A DNA stretch of 64,000 nt from Neonectria sp. B-13 (lineage: Eukaryota > Ascomycota > Sordariomycetes > Hypocreales > Nectriaceae). Shown piece by piece: positions 33,109 to 45,223 of the stretch. The notes beneath the pieces were generated by a model, which was not told where the DNA came from, did not search any database, and was given only the letters and a program-made list of their open reading frames with translations. Where the stretch lies: NCBI GenBank assembly GCA_002682825.1, contig NOKP01000051.1, positions 142,844-206,843 on the forward strand, in the 5' to 3' direction. The first letter of the stretch is position 1. Every line of letters begins with the position of its first letter. Made by a program: the position numbers and the translations under genes.

Positions 33109-34083
33109 TGGTTTGAGCATAGCAACTTTGTATAGTAATTAGCTTAGAATTCCCATTTAGCTCTCATTTAAGGATCTTGACATAATGTTTCAGTCCCCAT
33201 AGCTAACCAAGGCCAGAATTAAGGGTACTTGCCCCAAATTGAAATTGATTTAGCTAACAATTAGTAGAACTTGGGAATTTTGACACCCTTCACCACTTGT
33301 CTGTAGAACACAGGCCACGACAGTCCTGTTGTTCCAGTAAGGCTGTTGCTAAAGCTTCCACGAAGAAAGCTACAATTACAGGTCATCATAGCCAAGGTTA
33401 GGATCACTACAGGCCAGGTCTCAGATTCTTGTATTTATTCCAAAGAAGGTAATGATATCTGATACTGTCACTGTCATCGAAATTGTTACGCAAATTAACC
33501 ATCCTACAAGCATTTCGCTTCTCAACGGTGCCGCATCTCAAGGACTTTGAGTCTTCCAGTAAAAAGATGTGCCAAATTTCCATTTCCCTTTTTCATCTTG
33601 TGTTAATGGGTTTGTGATAGTGATTCCATGAATGGATCATGGTTCTGGGCTGTGATCCTATTGTAGGATCACGGTTGAAAGCGTGATCCTTTCTGAATTG
33701 ATTGGAAATTGTAGGGACGGATATAGCCGTCCCATGCCCCGTACCCGAGGCGTAGACTTGGCGGTGACAAATACGAAGCGAACGTTCTCAACGTGGATCG
33801 TCTTAACCAGACCTGTCAAACCAACCCAGCTCATTCAACTGGAGTGTTAGCACTATTAATCAACTACTACTTTTTAAGAGTGGCGTTCATTATTCTGACA
33901 ACGCCAGTCCATAGAAGGACAGTTCCGGCAAATAGTGTATACGCTAATGAATAGTGTATGCGCCAACAACGGCCCACCTCGCGCCTGAATTCCGCCATTG
34001 TACATGGCTAATTCCGTTTTATTTAAAGGAAGATTATGCCAGCCCATCTGCCTGAAGAGAGTCGTCGGCGCAACCTCTAAGCC
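33109..34083. other. gene-free stretch with a 9-3-9 inverted repeat
   Basis: About 1 kb without a gene. It holds the inverted repeat at 33652-33672 and further GATCC-type half-copies around it. The right end is the promoter of the secreted PAN-domain gene. Confidence 0.5.
33652..33672. repeat. perfect 9-3-9 inverted repeat
   Basis: GTGATCCTA, TTG spacer, TAGGATCAC. An additional direct half-copy GTGATCCT lies at 33683-33690. It could be a regulator site or a remnant of a mobile-element end; no function is shown. Confidence 0.85.
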
Positions 34084-35447
34084 ATGATGTCGTGGAAATA
34101 TCTCGTCGCCCTTATCGCGGTCCTCCTCTGTCGGGAGGTCAGCGCAGGGCCATGCAAGCCGAGCCTTTCCTCTACTATAACAATTGCGACGACAACAACA
34201 GCAACAACAACAAGTGATGGCACCAAGACGTCAGCCGACTCATCAGCTCCCAGCATCATCGTCTCCGAATCGGCCACCACGACTTCTGCTCTAACAGCTA
34301 CAGCTGCGACCTCTAGTGCTTCCATTCCAACTATAGAGTCGTCTTCCGAAACTACCAAACTCGAAAGCACGGATGCAACAACCAGCGGCCCTGCTTCCAC
34401 TACCAAGTCCTCTGTGACTTCTGACTCAACCACTACCATTTCAACCTCCGATAGTACCGCTTCATCTGTCGAGTCATCTACTACTCTCACGACCGAGCAG
34501 ATTACATCAACTACTGAAACAACCACAGAGTCAATATCCCAAGAGCCCGCAACAAGCTCAACAACATCTAAGGAGCCAGAACCTACCAGCTTCGGTCTTG
34601 TTGTCAATGGCGGCTTCGAGGATAGAGTGGAAAATGGTGAATACACTGGAGCGCCGTGGGCGCTAGGTAAAGGTGTCGCCCTAGTCAACGACCCCATCTA
34701 CTCTCATTTTGGGAGCCGTTCTGCGTAAGGAACCCTCGCCTTCATCCGTACTCGATCGAGAGCTAATGGTCCGTCTACAGGAAAATGCAACTGCCACCAG
34801 TCGACGGCGTTGGTAGCGGGGTGGTCGCTCTCAGTCAGTACATCTCCGGCTTGGACAAGAAAACGAGATACGTTTTCGATTATTGGTGTGCATTCACAGA
34901 TCTTCAAAACTTCGGACCCAACGGCGGCGGAGTTGAAATTTCCACCTACGTTGCGAATGTCGCCGTTGAGTTATCCATCCTCAGGCGTGCGACACCGGCA
35001 AACCAGTACTTTCGCAGAAGGGTCGGGATCTACGGCCAGCCCTTTACCCAAGGCACGTTGTCCTTTCAGTTTAAAGTGAGCCCGCCTACCGGACAGACCG
35101 AGATCAGGATAGACGACATCAGTGTCACCGAGTACGATCCACCATGTTCACTGATCAGCCAGCCTCCGGAGGGCCTCATTTGCGGTACTATGGGCACTGT
35201 GAACAACCAAGCAAACGGGTACCGCCGCTATGAACTGCTGTTTGGTCTCCCCTTCGAGGACTGCGCTCAAGAGTGCAAGTTGGACCCAAAGTGCAAGATA
35301 TTTGCCTATAGTGGCGCGTTAGGTTCTGGATTGTTAGGTCCTGGATGGTGCGCTACCTACTCTGGGACAAAGGAGGAGATTGGCTTCGTGGAAAGTTCAA
35401 CCCAGAACCCTAAATACTATGAGCCGGGGTGTTGGACGTGTAAATAA
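34084..35447 (+). CDS. secreted Ser/Thr-rich protein with CBM-like and PAN/apple domains
   Basis: Two exons (34084-34724, 34781-35447) encode 435 aa. A signal peptide (to about residue 22) is followed by a Ser/Thr-rich stretch to about residue 170, partly built from ACA-type codon repeats and likely heavily O-glycosylated. Next is a beta-sandwich region (LVVNGGFED ... IRIDDISVTEYD) resembling carbohydrate-binding CBM4/9-type folds. The last 100 residues have paired cysteines (CAQECKLDPKCKIFAYSG ... GWCATYSG) like a PAN/apple domain. This layout is common in fungal extracellular or wall-bound adhesive proteins. No GPI signal is evident. Its binding target is unknown. Confidence 0.82.
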
Positions 35448-36602
35448 TGGGCGAGGGTGAGGGCGAACAAGAGCAAGCCGTGGAACAGCGTCAGCGTGAA
35501 GTACCCATGGCCAAGGCCTCCAATGCGCAGGCCATGGCAGTCAAGAATCATATCTTCAATCAAGCAAATGAATGTTGCAGGTAACAAGTTTAAGCTAATA
35601 TTGGCAGCGAATCGTAGACTTGCGGGGATTGAGAATACCCCCATTGGGACATTTACCACTTAGAGTTCCCCATTCCAGCACTCCAACGAACTCTTTGCAA
35701 GTGACGTAACTGGATATCTGCAACATGTGCACGAGATGGAGCCTGGAGGCCACGCCGTTCGCTTTTGATAGTGTCTGAAGGAGAGACCCTACATGTGCAA
35801 TCTGCCTATCTGGCCATGCCCAGCATGAGCTCACTACTAGCAAGATGAAACACGAAGTAGCTAACTGCGTGCTAGCAGCACTGTGAGATTAAGCGCGGAG
35901 ACGCAGAGTTTTTATAAGGAGTAGGAGAATCCTGCTTTAACTACCATAAAAGGCAGCTTCTATACTGCAGCTAATCTAGAGAAATAGTATTGTATTACAT
36001 AAATCCCTGCTCTTGAAATAGTTAATTATATATTAAAGTCTTCCTTTTTATTTTAACTAAAGTTATTCTTATTCTTCCTTTCTTTGATTTTTTTCATCTT
36101 TTATTAAAACGTTCTTTTTTACTTTTTCTTTTTTTGGGGGGTTTGAATAAAATGATAATAACTAATTATTATTCTCCTTGCGGTTATTATATAAATTATC
36201 TATGAAAAATTTCTTACTTTTTACTGACATTCCATTTTAAAGATTTTACTGGTTTAGGAAAATATGTGCTTATTTTATTCTCTCGCTTTTTTATCTCGTA
36301 TCAATACTGTTAAGTTCGCTGAGGCAATCCCACTTCCCGTATCCTGGGTCTTGGCGGACCTCGTATTGCTCTGCAACTGGAGCTCAATTCCCATTATCAG
36401 TAGTAACTCCGTGATCTGTATTCATGCGAACCCCTGATATAATTTCCGACCAAAATAGATCTCGGCCAACAATACGAGTCTACTCAAAAAGCACAGAAGA
36501 TATCAGCTCGTATAAAGAACAAGAAAGACACCTTCAGAGAATGAACGTCGCTGTCCTGTCTACTATCAGTTCAGCTGCATCAGATAGCCATTCTTCGACA
36601 AC
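35448..36602. other. gene-free stretch with a strongly AT-rich tract
   Basis: About 1.15 kb. From about 35930 to 36300 the sequence is strongly AT-rich with long T runs, unlike the neighbouring genes. No gene was recognised. It may be a decayed repeat or simply non-coding; the right end is the protease promoter. Confidence 0.55.
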
Positions 36603-37819
36603 ATGCTCCTCTCTCATGTATGGGCCTGTTTAGCGGTGGTTGCTGCGGCACACATACCTCAGCACCGCCGCAGCTCCGAGAACAGCGTTCTAGCAGTTTC
36701 CTTGGCTGCCTCTTCCGGAAAGACAACCCAAATTGAGGCGACGATCACCAACGTCGGAACTACAGACTTGAATCTGCTCAAGCTGGGCACAATTCTGGAC
36801 GACAGACCAGTGAAAAAGTTGACGGTAGTTTCTGAAAGTGGTATGAATATAGTCATCCCAGACCCTCGCATTTTCTCGTCCTAACGGAAGCTTCAGGAAA
36901 GGAAGTCTTGTTCACAGGAATTGAGCTTAGCTTGTACCATGATCTCTTAAACCAGGAGCACTTCAAAAAGCTATCGGCCGGGTCCTCCATTACTCGGGTC
37001 ATCGACGTCAGCACCATTTATGACTTCGAGCCGGGCACATACTCTGTTTTCGCAGAGGGAACTCTCCCTATTGCCTCTGGAGAGTCCACCAAGACGAAAG
37101 CGTCGCAGTCTGCTGCGGCTTATAAGTCTAACACCATATCTATCACAATCGACGCGTCGTCAACCGCAAACTCGGAAAATTCCTGGTCGAAACGCACTAT
37201 CCTTCAAAATAACTGCACAGCGGAGCAACATAAGGCAACTCTCAATGGAATCCGGAACTGCGAGTCCCTTGCCCGAGCTGCCGCTGCAGATGCTGCAGAC
37301 GTGACCTCGGCAAGGTTTGTAGAGTATTTCAAGTCCAACCAGACAAAGGATCGGGAGCACGTCTCAGGCAGACTCCTAGCCGTTGCTGAGGAGTGCTCTT
37401 CCTCTAATAGCGGCGAGACTAGGGTCTTTTGTCAGGATCGATATGGGTACTGTGAGAGTGACGGTCCGCTTCTGGCTTACACGACCTGGGTCAACGGCTA
37501 TGTTGTCATGTGCCCCTTGTTTTATGAGACTCTGCCCCCGTTACCCAAGCTGTGCCATAAGCAAGATCATGCCACAACGACCATCCACGAAATGACGCAC
37601 GCCAGACCTGTGTATCCGGAGGAGGTTGCGACAAACGACTATGCCTACGGTTACGAGAATAGCACCGCTTTGGACCCCGTGTCGTGTTTATACAACGCTG
37701 ACAACTACTCCTTGTATTCAAACGGTAAGCCATTCGAGCCGTTGCTAAAAGTCCAAAATTAGCAATATTATCAGCCTAATGCATGCTAACTAATTTTAGC
37801 TGTGTATCTCAAGTGCTAA
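36603..37819 (+). CDS. deuterolysin-type secreted metalloprotease (M35)
   Basis: Three exons (36603-36840, 36897-37724, 37800-37819) encode 361 aa. The last exon is only 20 nt and adds AVYLKC, giving the family's usual C-terminal Cys after NADNYSLYSN. A signal peptide covers about residues 1-16, a propeptide runs to about residue 190 (a dibasic KR sits at the likely processing site), then the mature aspzincin domain. HEMTHARPVY gives two zinc His and the catalytic Glu; ATNDYAYGY supplies the third ligand Asp, in place of the common GTxDxxYG. Conserved Cys pairs for disulfides are present. The enzyme should be exported and cleave peptide bonds, often beside basic residues (family knowledge). 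Confidence 0.92.
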
Positions 37820-38244
37820 TCTCAGTTGAACGAGATGCGAGGTCCCTCCGAGTTGGGATGATTCGTCAACGTATTTGGACACATAGGTTGGTAACAACAC
37901 GGTTTCTACAGGTAAAACAGTCGTCTAGACAAGAAGAGAAATGGTTTAGGTAGCGCAGGTAGCTCTTGCAAGTTGCAGCTGTAATTTTACCAAGAGCCCT
38001 ATGGCTACAGCTGATGATCTTGACCAAGCAATCGCGATAAAAATGTTGTAAATTTGCTTCTCACTGCGTAGAACAATCTTTTGCAGCAACTTTAAGCTGG
38101 TGCTGAAGGTATGCCACCTGCCCCCCGCCACCTCAGCCTGGTTTCCTCGCCAGAAACATTCAACTCAGCCAAGCTGACCTGAGACCCATTTCCCCATGAA
38201 AGGTTCTGACGCGCTTATCAACGAGCTTCTTCTTGAGTGTGCTC
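37820..38244. other. intergenic region between protease and HET relic
   Basis: 425 bp, no gene recognised. Confidence 0.45.
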
Positions 38245-38583
38245 ATGGCGTATCTTGCTGTCCAGTATCTTGTTCTGGGGGCTCACACCTTTACTTTGCC
38301 CCATGCTCTTGGGCGCCTCAAATCGATGCTCGTTGGGGAGAAAGCCACACCATTAATGTGCACGAGCGATTCGGAGGCGACAGACACACGAGACGGAGTT
38401 TTTGCGTTACTTGGTTTCATGCCCCGAGCTCAAGTGTTCAGACTGGACTATTCCATCTCCTCCCATCACGCCAAAATCGGAACGACCGCCCACCTTCTCT
38501 TAAACGAACATTGCATTGGTATCTTCATAGAAGCTCGTGGGTATCAGATTCCATTAAATCATCCGTCGTGGCTTGAAGATTAG
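38245..38583 (+). pseudogene. relic of a HET-domain (heterokaryon incompatibility) gene
   Basis: An open frame of about 112 codons contains EATDTRDGVFALLGF followed by FRLDYS. In HET proteins the pattern TDPRDRVYALLG...DYS marks the end of the HET domain, so this is a recognisable piece of one. The upstream HET core and the long C-terminal part are missing, and there is no good start context or splice path, so I call it a relic. HET genes control non-self recognition between hyphae. Its small size and isolation suggest deletion rather than recent frameshift. Confidence 0.6.
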
Positions 38584-39309
38584 ACTATTTTAGGCATGGG
38601 AGAACGACTCCGTCGAATGTCGGACCTTGGGGGGTGGGACCGCATTTTGCAGAACGGTTAAAACTGGTATAAAGTCCACCACTCTTTGCGTGGAAGCTAC
38701 GCAACCAGACAACAATGCGAGTGGCTCAGCTAAATTTTCTAAAGAACACAAGTAACTTTCAGGGAGTTAGTTATCTTAGACTATAACATTTCTCCGTAGT
38801 CAATATTCGTGTGATCTACCCTGGATGCCGCCTGTGTTAATGCCGGGGGTTTCGACGTAAAAACCGAGATGAAGGATCCACACGGGTTACATTAAGGCCA
38901 ATCCAAAATGAGAAATGATGCTCGGAACGGACCAAGCCACAAGCAGCGACTGGCAATTTTTGGTGGTTCACGAAGTTCGCCTAGCAAGCCAAGCGCGCCT
39001 AGCAAGGGTCAAGATCTGAGGTGGTCTGTTCGTGGTCTCAGCCGACAAGCGAGGCGTTACTAGCTTCGTGGCCCGATGGCATACTAGTCTATGCGGAAAA
39101 ATTGGCCCATGTTGATTTACCATCCTGGATGTCTCTTGTCTTAGGTCGGGAACATCGGGAATATCAGGAACATGGGACTCGAAATTTGAAGACTACCTCT
39201 AGTGGTGTATTTCACTATGTACTGCTGTGTCTATAGAATATTTTACAGCTAATTATTAAAAGGCCTGATATCGGTGTGCCAATGCTGTTTGCAGTCGGGC
39301 AAAAAGTGC
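38584..39309. other. intergenic region
   Basis: About 0.7 kb without a gene. Three near-copies of a 9-mer (CGGGAACAT, CGGGAATAT, CAGGAACAT) lie in tandem near 39147-39173. Nothing else was recognised. Confidence 0.45.
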
Positions 39310-40935
39310 CTACGAATTGGCAATAACAAAGTCCAGAATGGTGAGATTCGGCCCAGCCCAGTGCTTCTTTGCCCGACCGAACCACAAGACGAGTGTAACA
39401 AGGAGAACGACGACCATGACGGGCCCGCAGTAGTTCATGTTCGCAGCAGTGACAGGAAGAGTGGATGGGAAGGGGAGGAAGACAATAATGTACAGGGTGT
39501 AGACCAAGGCGAAGGAGTTGACGTAGATTCCGTATCGGCCAAGGTTCCACTCTCCCAGCTTGACACCGCCGCTGTTGAATCGAGCATACAGAATGCTGCT
39601 GATGGCAATGGCGTAGCTGATGTAGAGGGCCATGGACGACAGGGACGTGATGGCACCAAAGGCCACGTAGCTGGAGCTTCCGATGTTGAGAAGGCAGAGG
39701 GCGCAAACCAGGAAGACGGTCAAAACGATGGAACGGATGGGAACGCGGTGCTTGGGGCTGACGTAGGCGAAGTAGGCAGGCATGCCACCGTCTCGGGACC
39801 AGGCCCAGGTCAGACGCGACACGGAAGCGATGTTGGCCAAGTTGACGCTGAAGGAAATGACGAAGAGACCGGTGATCATGGCGGTGGTGGCCTTCTCGGA
39901 ACCAGTAACGGAGAGAAGGATGGTGAGGATAGGGCTAGTCGAGTTCAATGCGTCGTCGATGGAGCCCATGGAGGCCAGAAGGACGTTGACCATGATGAAG
40001 CCGAGGCAGCCGTTCATGAAGATGGACCAGAACATGGCACGGGGCACGGCGGACTTGGCTTTTCGGGTCTCCTCGCTCATGTGGATGGCACTGTCGAAAC
40101 CGGTGAAACTCCACACGCAGGTGAGCATGCCCAAGTTCCAGGCGATGTAGGTATCATCCCAGCCGGAGACAGTGTTGGACTTGAGCCAGAAGCTGCTGTC
40201 GTGACGGCTGCCCATGACACCGAGGACAACGGCGAAGACAACGAACAGGCAGACATGCAGAACACCGGCAACCATCTCGATCCAGGGAATCATATCGAAG
40301 GCGTAGGTGTTCATGAGGCCCTGGAGCACGCACATGGCGATGACCAGGAGGGAGGTGTGCCAGCCGCCGGGGACGTAGTTGGGGTGGTTGAGCTGGATCA
40401 TGGACTCCAGGAGGATGATGGTGACGTTGGCGATGCCGGCCAGCAGCGAGATGTACCCGAACCAGGTCGCCCATCCCTGGACGTAGGTGGCGAAGCGTCG
40501 GATGTACGGGGGCGCAAGGTGGTAGGTCCAGTGGTACTGGGCACCGGCGACAGGCTGGATGGAGGCCATCTCACCGAGGGAAGCGGCCTGGCAGAGGGCA
40601 CCGCAGAAGACGATGATGAAGCTGAAGAGAAAGGTCTGGGGGCCGCCGTTGTACAGGGCAAAGTACATGTTTCTGGGTTGCGTTAGATGGCTATTCACAC
40701 AGCATGACACAAAGGCGTGCCATGGGCATCAGGGAACTAACGTGCACATGCCTTCCCATAGCGACATGTATGTCAGGGAAAAGGCAAACAGCTGCGAGAA
40801 GGAAAAGACCCTCCGCGTCCGGGTCTGGTTGTACACCGACGAGTTGCCATCGCCCGTCTTGGTGGTCGCGTCGACGGTGACCTCTTCCTTGGTGCCGTGC
40901 GGCATCTCGATGTCGACTTCGTCGGAGTGAGACAT
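39310..40935 (-). CDS. amino acid/GABA/choline permease (APC superfamily)
   Basis: Two exons (40935-40742, 40672-39310) encode 518 aa. The start at 40935 (MSHSDEVDIEMPHGTKEEV) is the first ATG of a polar N-tail; splicing joins WEGMC to TNMYFALYNGGPQ. Twelve hydrophobic segments follow. GALCQAASLGEMASIQPVAGAQYHW is the fungal GABA/choline permease signature after helix 2, and FTGFDSAIHMSEETRKA is the helix 6 region. In the family the protein imports GABA, choline or related amino compounds with protons at the plasma membrane or vacuole. The substrate cannot be fixed here. GC3 is high, so the opposite strand also stays open over most of the gene. Confidence 0.92.
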
Positions 40936-42467
40936 GGTGAAGGAGCGAAAGGTGCAAGGACCAGGAGTTTGCAAAGAGAGTTTGGTTAGTCGACGAGAAC
41001 AAGGCACGTCGTTCTGCAGGTTGGGAGGTGACTGCGGGGGGGTTAATATTTAAGAGATGCCGTGGCGTCGCGACAGACAAGGCAAGGTGCTATGTAAGGG
41101 TTCTACAGTCAGCAAGCATCCCGGTATCCCGGCAGACGAGGGGCACGGAACGCGTGGAGGTTTTCGATGTACAGTAGTAGTCTACTAGACTATCCAGGAC
41201 GACTGCGACAGTGGTTGCGTTTCTTCTGGGTCCACTGAGGCCACTGAGGCGAGATAGATTGCCCTCTGCAGGTAAGAGGAGTCTCCTTGAGGAGCCCTCG
41301 CTGTGGCGTGGCTGTACGTGTGAGATCCGATTGGCAGCCAGGATGGCCGGCAACGACAAACTATCGGGTCCAGCAGGACCCCGTCAACTCGTTCACGCGC
41401 CATTGCCGCCATGGATGCAAGGTGGAGGAGCTGAGGACCTTGAGACGTGCCATGAGGATTTCCCCTTGTCTCCGAACGGTTTGGTAGCATTGCTGAGAAC
41501 AATGCCCACCGGAATCCAGGCAGTGGGTAGCAGCAGTACTAGCACTAGCACTCACTGTACATAGTGGCACGGAAGGATTCTGAATGTGAGTGGGACTCGG
41601 GACTGGACTGGAGCCTCGACAGGGGGAATGCATAAGCTGGGAGGCTCCCAAGGACCTGGACTTGGCCGAACCGCGACTGGACTGGGACCGGGAATCGGGA
41701 GTGGCCGACTACCCAGCGGAAGTCAGCCGGGAATAGTGGACTTTCTAGTCCTGAGACTCTCTAGCTTGTCGAATCATAGCCTCTGAGTTCCAGTCCAGTG
41801 TCTAGCTCGGTGGGTTGCTCGTCTCACACTAATACTAGCCGAGCCCGGTCCGTCGACGGGTCGCTCAACTGGCTCGACGGGTCGGTCCCTAGCGGTATCC
41901 CACTTTCCCCTTGGTAGCTTGGCCCAAATGCCTCCCGACAGAAGCAATCCGTGTTCTCGCCGCCCAGATTGGGGTTGTCGTGGTTCGTGGCGTTGTCGGC
42001 CAGGAGCCGTTTCGGGACCTTTGCTGAGCGGGCGGGCGGGCGCGCTTGAATCCTTGGACCTTGCTTGATGCAGGAGAAATCATGCGGATTGGAGACAAGA
42101 AGGAAAAAGCATGTTTTTCTTCTTCGCCTTTCTTTTCTTTCGCTTACGACATAATTAGTACCAAGTACCCAAGCACGGTCTGTAAGGTAACCCTGGGTCA
42201 ACGAACACACTGCCTACGTGTACGTACATAGTATTCATTGGCACGTCGTGCGTGGGTGTCGTGTGAATCCATAGTCCGTAGCGCAGATATAGAAGGGCGA
42301 CGATCCCCATCCGTGATGGGACTGGCGGGGGACCCTCGATCGATTGCAACTCGGAAGATCAATCAAACAAGACAGACAGACGCGCCAGGACGAACTGGCC
42401 CTAACCCCGATTCTTGTCACTTGTCGCCCGTAAGTCATGTTGAGGTCGATACCCTGACACTCTCACA
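40936..42467. other. gene-free divergent region, GC-rich and repetitive
   Basis: 1.5 kb between the permease and the receptor-like gene, transcribed away from each other. It contains a low-complexity GGACTGG-rich part near 41590-41720. A TTAAATATT element (complement, near 41045) lies about 110 bp upstream of the permease ATG and may be its TATA box. Open frames here look random. Confidence 0.5.
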
Positions 42468-43859
42468 ATGTCCTCCGACTTGCAAGCGGCGCCGCCGTAC
42501 TATGCCCTCACCAGCGACGACCACGCCGCCCTGGTGGTTGTGGCCTCCATCGTCTTCCTCGTCTACGCCATCCTGGGCACAGTCACAAAGCTCCTGATCC
42601 GCCTCAACATCACCTCCATGAGGGATTACGACTTTACCCTGCTCGTTGGACTGGTCCTGTACTTCGTCCAGACCGCCTGCGTCATCGCCGCCTGCAAGAC
42701 AGGCCTCGGTCAGCACTATGAATCTCTATCGTCGGGTTCTTTCGAGCGTTACAGCAAGGTAGGTGCACTCGATCATCTAAGGCACGACGACCGTCCCGAG
42801 GGCATGGAACGATCCATGCCCGGGCCTTACCGGTCACTTGGGAGACCCCAGCTAAGTTGTGTCGCAGTTGATGTATGCCTCTCGGATCCTGGCGATATTC
42901 ATCAGCGCCAGCACCAAGATCTCGCTCTGCCTCCTCATCAGGCAGATCAACAACCAAGGACGGCTCAACATCGCCAACATGGTCCTCGGAGTGGTGGTCA
43001 CCATCTGGACCATCGCCGGCTTCTTCACCATCGTCTTCCAGTGTCCACTGCCGTCGCCGTGGCTGGCTTCCGGCATGGACCAGTGCCCCAACTTTGGGCC
43101 CATCTACGTCTTCAACGGCGTGATGGACATATTGACTGATGTCGCCTTATGCATCCTGCCCGTCGCCATGATGTGGCATGTCCAGACCACGACGAGGAGG
43201 AAAGCCGTTGTCATGGCCCTCTTTGGCACTCGTATCATGTTTGTGTCTCCGATTCCGCCTCGACGACAGAGGATAGAGCTAACCTGCTATCTAGTGTTCC
43301 TATCGTGACGATTCCCAGCTTGTCCAACGCCAACTATCTCTTCAGCGACTACTCTGACCCTACCTGGCTTGCGGTCCCCAGGACCATTTGGTTCCAGACC
43401 TCGCTGGGTCTTTCCGTGCTTACGGTCTGCATTCCCAGTCTCAAGGGCATCATCGACAGTTTGCTCGGCTCGACGGCCGTGGCGGCTATCCAGGCACCCT
43501 ACGACCTACGTGATAGTGGCGGAAAGGGAAGCGGCAAACGAAGCGGCCTTGAGCTAACAGCCATCGGCGACGGCTCCAAGGCGGCGTCTCACGACGTGAG
43601 CGGGCGGAACAACACGCTCAAACTAAGCTCCAAGGGCAAGACTCCCGACACCGCATGGTACACCACTGTGGATCGCGAGACCAAGGTCAGGCATGGTGGA
43701 AGCTCGAGCATTAGCGGGAGCGAGAGCGTGCGAAAGCTGACGGAAGGGGTCATAGTGGTCCGAGATGAGTTTGAGATCCACTACGACGACAGGAGGTCAC
43801 GGAATACAATGTCGAGAGAGGGTTCGCTGGGGTCATCCGATGCTGGGTATCGTATGTAG
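42468..43859 (+). CDS. Pth11/SAT4-like seven-helix membrane protein (fungal rhodopsin domain)
   Basis: Three exons (42468-42758, 42868-43238, 43295-43859) encode 408 aa. The extracellular N-terminus is short with no CFEM domain. Seven hydrophobic segments follow, with LMYASRILAIFISASTKISL in the central helices, a QCxxPxxxW-like extracellular loop (FQCPLPSPW), and GTRIIVPIVTIPSL formed across intron 2; each is typical of the SAT4/rhodopsin-fold family. The C-tail of about 130 residues is cytoplasmic and rich in Ser, Gly and Lys. Family members include receptor-like proteins such as Pth11, but most have no known ligand. Confidence 0.88.
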
Positions 43860-45223
43860 AATTTAGGCAGGCGTCCAATGAAATAGACTAGAAGCAATAG
43901 AAATGATTTTGGTATAGCACTGCACCAAATGTACTTGTTACATATCCACTCCGCCTCTTAGCGAAGTGCCCTCTATGCAAAACAAGGGTTGTGGTGGCTT
44001 CGTGTGTCTTGGCAGTGGAAATCTCTGCCGAGTCAAGACTTCCCTGCATCCAGCGGCAGAATGACTAAAGAAGTGCCGCAATACCGGGCGACTGTGGCAG
44101 CTAGTTTTGCCTTCTATTATAGTGATCTAGGGCCGGGGGAGGACGGCACCCAGGTGTGCCAGTCTAACGAGCGGGGGGCGATAGGCGATAGGCGTACGAA
44201 CCGTCGACTTTTTCTTCCCGTTCCCTTTGTTATCCCCGGCTCCCCGTCCTGTTCCCCAAAAATGTACCCGGTAAAACCGTGGCATTGCAGGGTTGCGATA
44301 GCGTCAAGTTGCGGAAGCATTCGCAAATCCACTAGATAGTCCAGCTACCCTACAAGCGCTCCACTCCTCCATGAAACCCTGGCTGGCACTACGGTACGGT
44401 ACCATGGCGCCTGACGGGCCGGCTCCGGCAGAACAACGACTCGGCTCTTGGGAAAGCTGGGAAGAGACGACTACCACGGAAAGACGAATAGGGCTAGAGC
44501 CACGAGGAAACAACGGCGGAGTTTGAGAAGCTCGGCCTGTCCTGGTTGCCTGGGGCTGGTGAAGCAGCCGCGTGACCCAAGTGCTCTGCGGCATTATACT
44601 AGCCAAAAAGCAAGGAATCCTTGCGAGCGAAAAAGGAGACGACGGAACCGAGAAACTCAACTCTGCAACAATCCGTTTGCGCCGCTTCTCCCCATCGTTA
44701 GCTCCCGAGAATGGCGTGGACGACGTCTGAGGTGCTGAGTTTGTTCCCCATACGTATCGTATCGCCCTCGCAACGACCCTCCCACTCCCGCTCCCACTCC
44801 CGCTCCCATTCCCACTCCCACCGTACGAGGTTGGAACTTGGAAGCCCAGGTTATGCGGACGTCCGTAAGCTAGTCTCGCATCACCACCGTCAGCGGCCTG
44901 GAAGCACGCTCGCCCCACAAAGGTGCTTCCACGAATCCGGGTCCATGGTTGTCGGGACACGGAGCCGCGGCCGTCTGATTCTCTGCTCCGCTTAACAATC
45001 AATGGACGGAAGCCATGCACTGCATGCAGCTGGGAAGTGCCGGGACCTGCTGTCGGAATTATCCCGTTCCTGGGCTTGGGACTGGGCCTGGACATGGAGA
45101 AGACCCTTGTCGTCGTCTCCGGAAGCAGCTGGGTTCCAGCTCCAGGTCGTTGATCGTCCTCGTCTCCTCGTGGCCCCCCAGGAGTTTCCTCCACGCCCCT
45201 GCTACGCCCTGACGCCCGAATAC
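43860..45223. other. gene-free stretch with a CCCACT/CCCGCT hexamer array
   Basis: About 1.35 kb between the receptor-like gene and the MATE gene. It includes the hexamer array at 44780-44822. A minus-strand frame across 44304-45398 has biased composition and no ATG start; I do not accept it. The MATE frame stays open upstream to 45002, so a longer N-terminus is possible. Confidence 0.5.
44780..44822. repeat. short tandem array of CT-rich hexamers
   Basis: About seven units of the form TCCCAC or TCCCGC, with one TCCCAT, in tandem. It is a hexanucleotide microsatellite about 400 bp upstream of the MATE start. Confidence 0.85.

Noticed and set aside
39274..40686. 470-codon open frame on the + strand
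   Set aside because: It lies antisense to the permease gene, whose GC-rich third positions suppress stops in the opposite frame. The predicted protein is a low-complexity Gly/Asp/Glu/His mix with no domain.
45002..45223. Upstream in-frame ATG that would add 74 residues to the MATE protein
   Set aside because: The additional part is Trp/Arg-rich and unlike MATE N-termini; the acidic tail from 45224 fits the family better. A transcript map could still change this.
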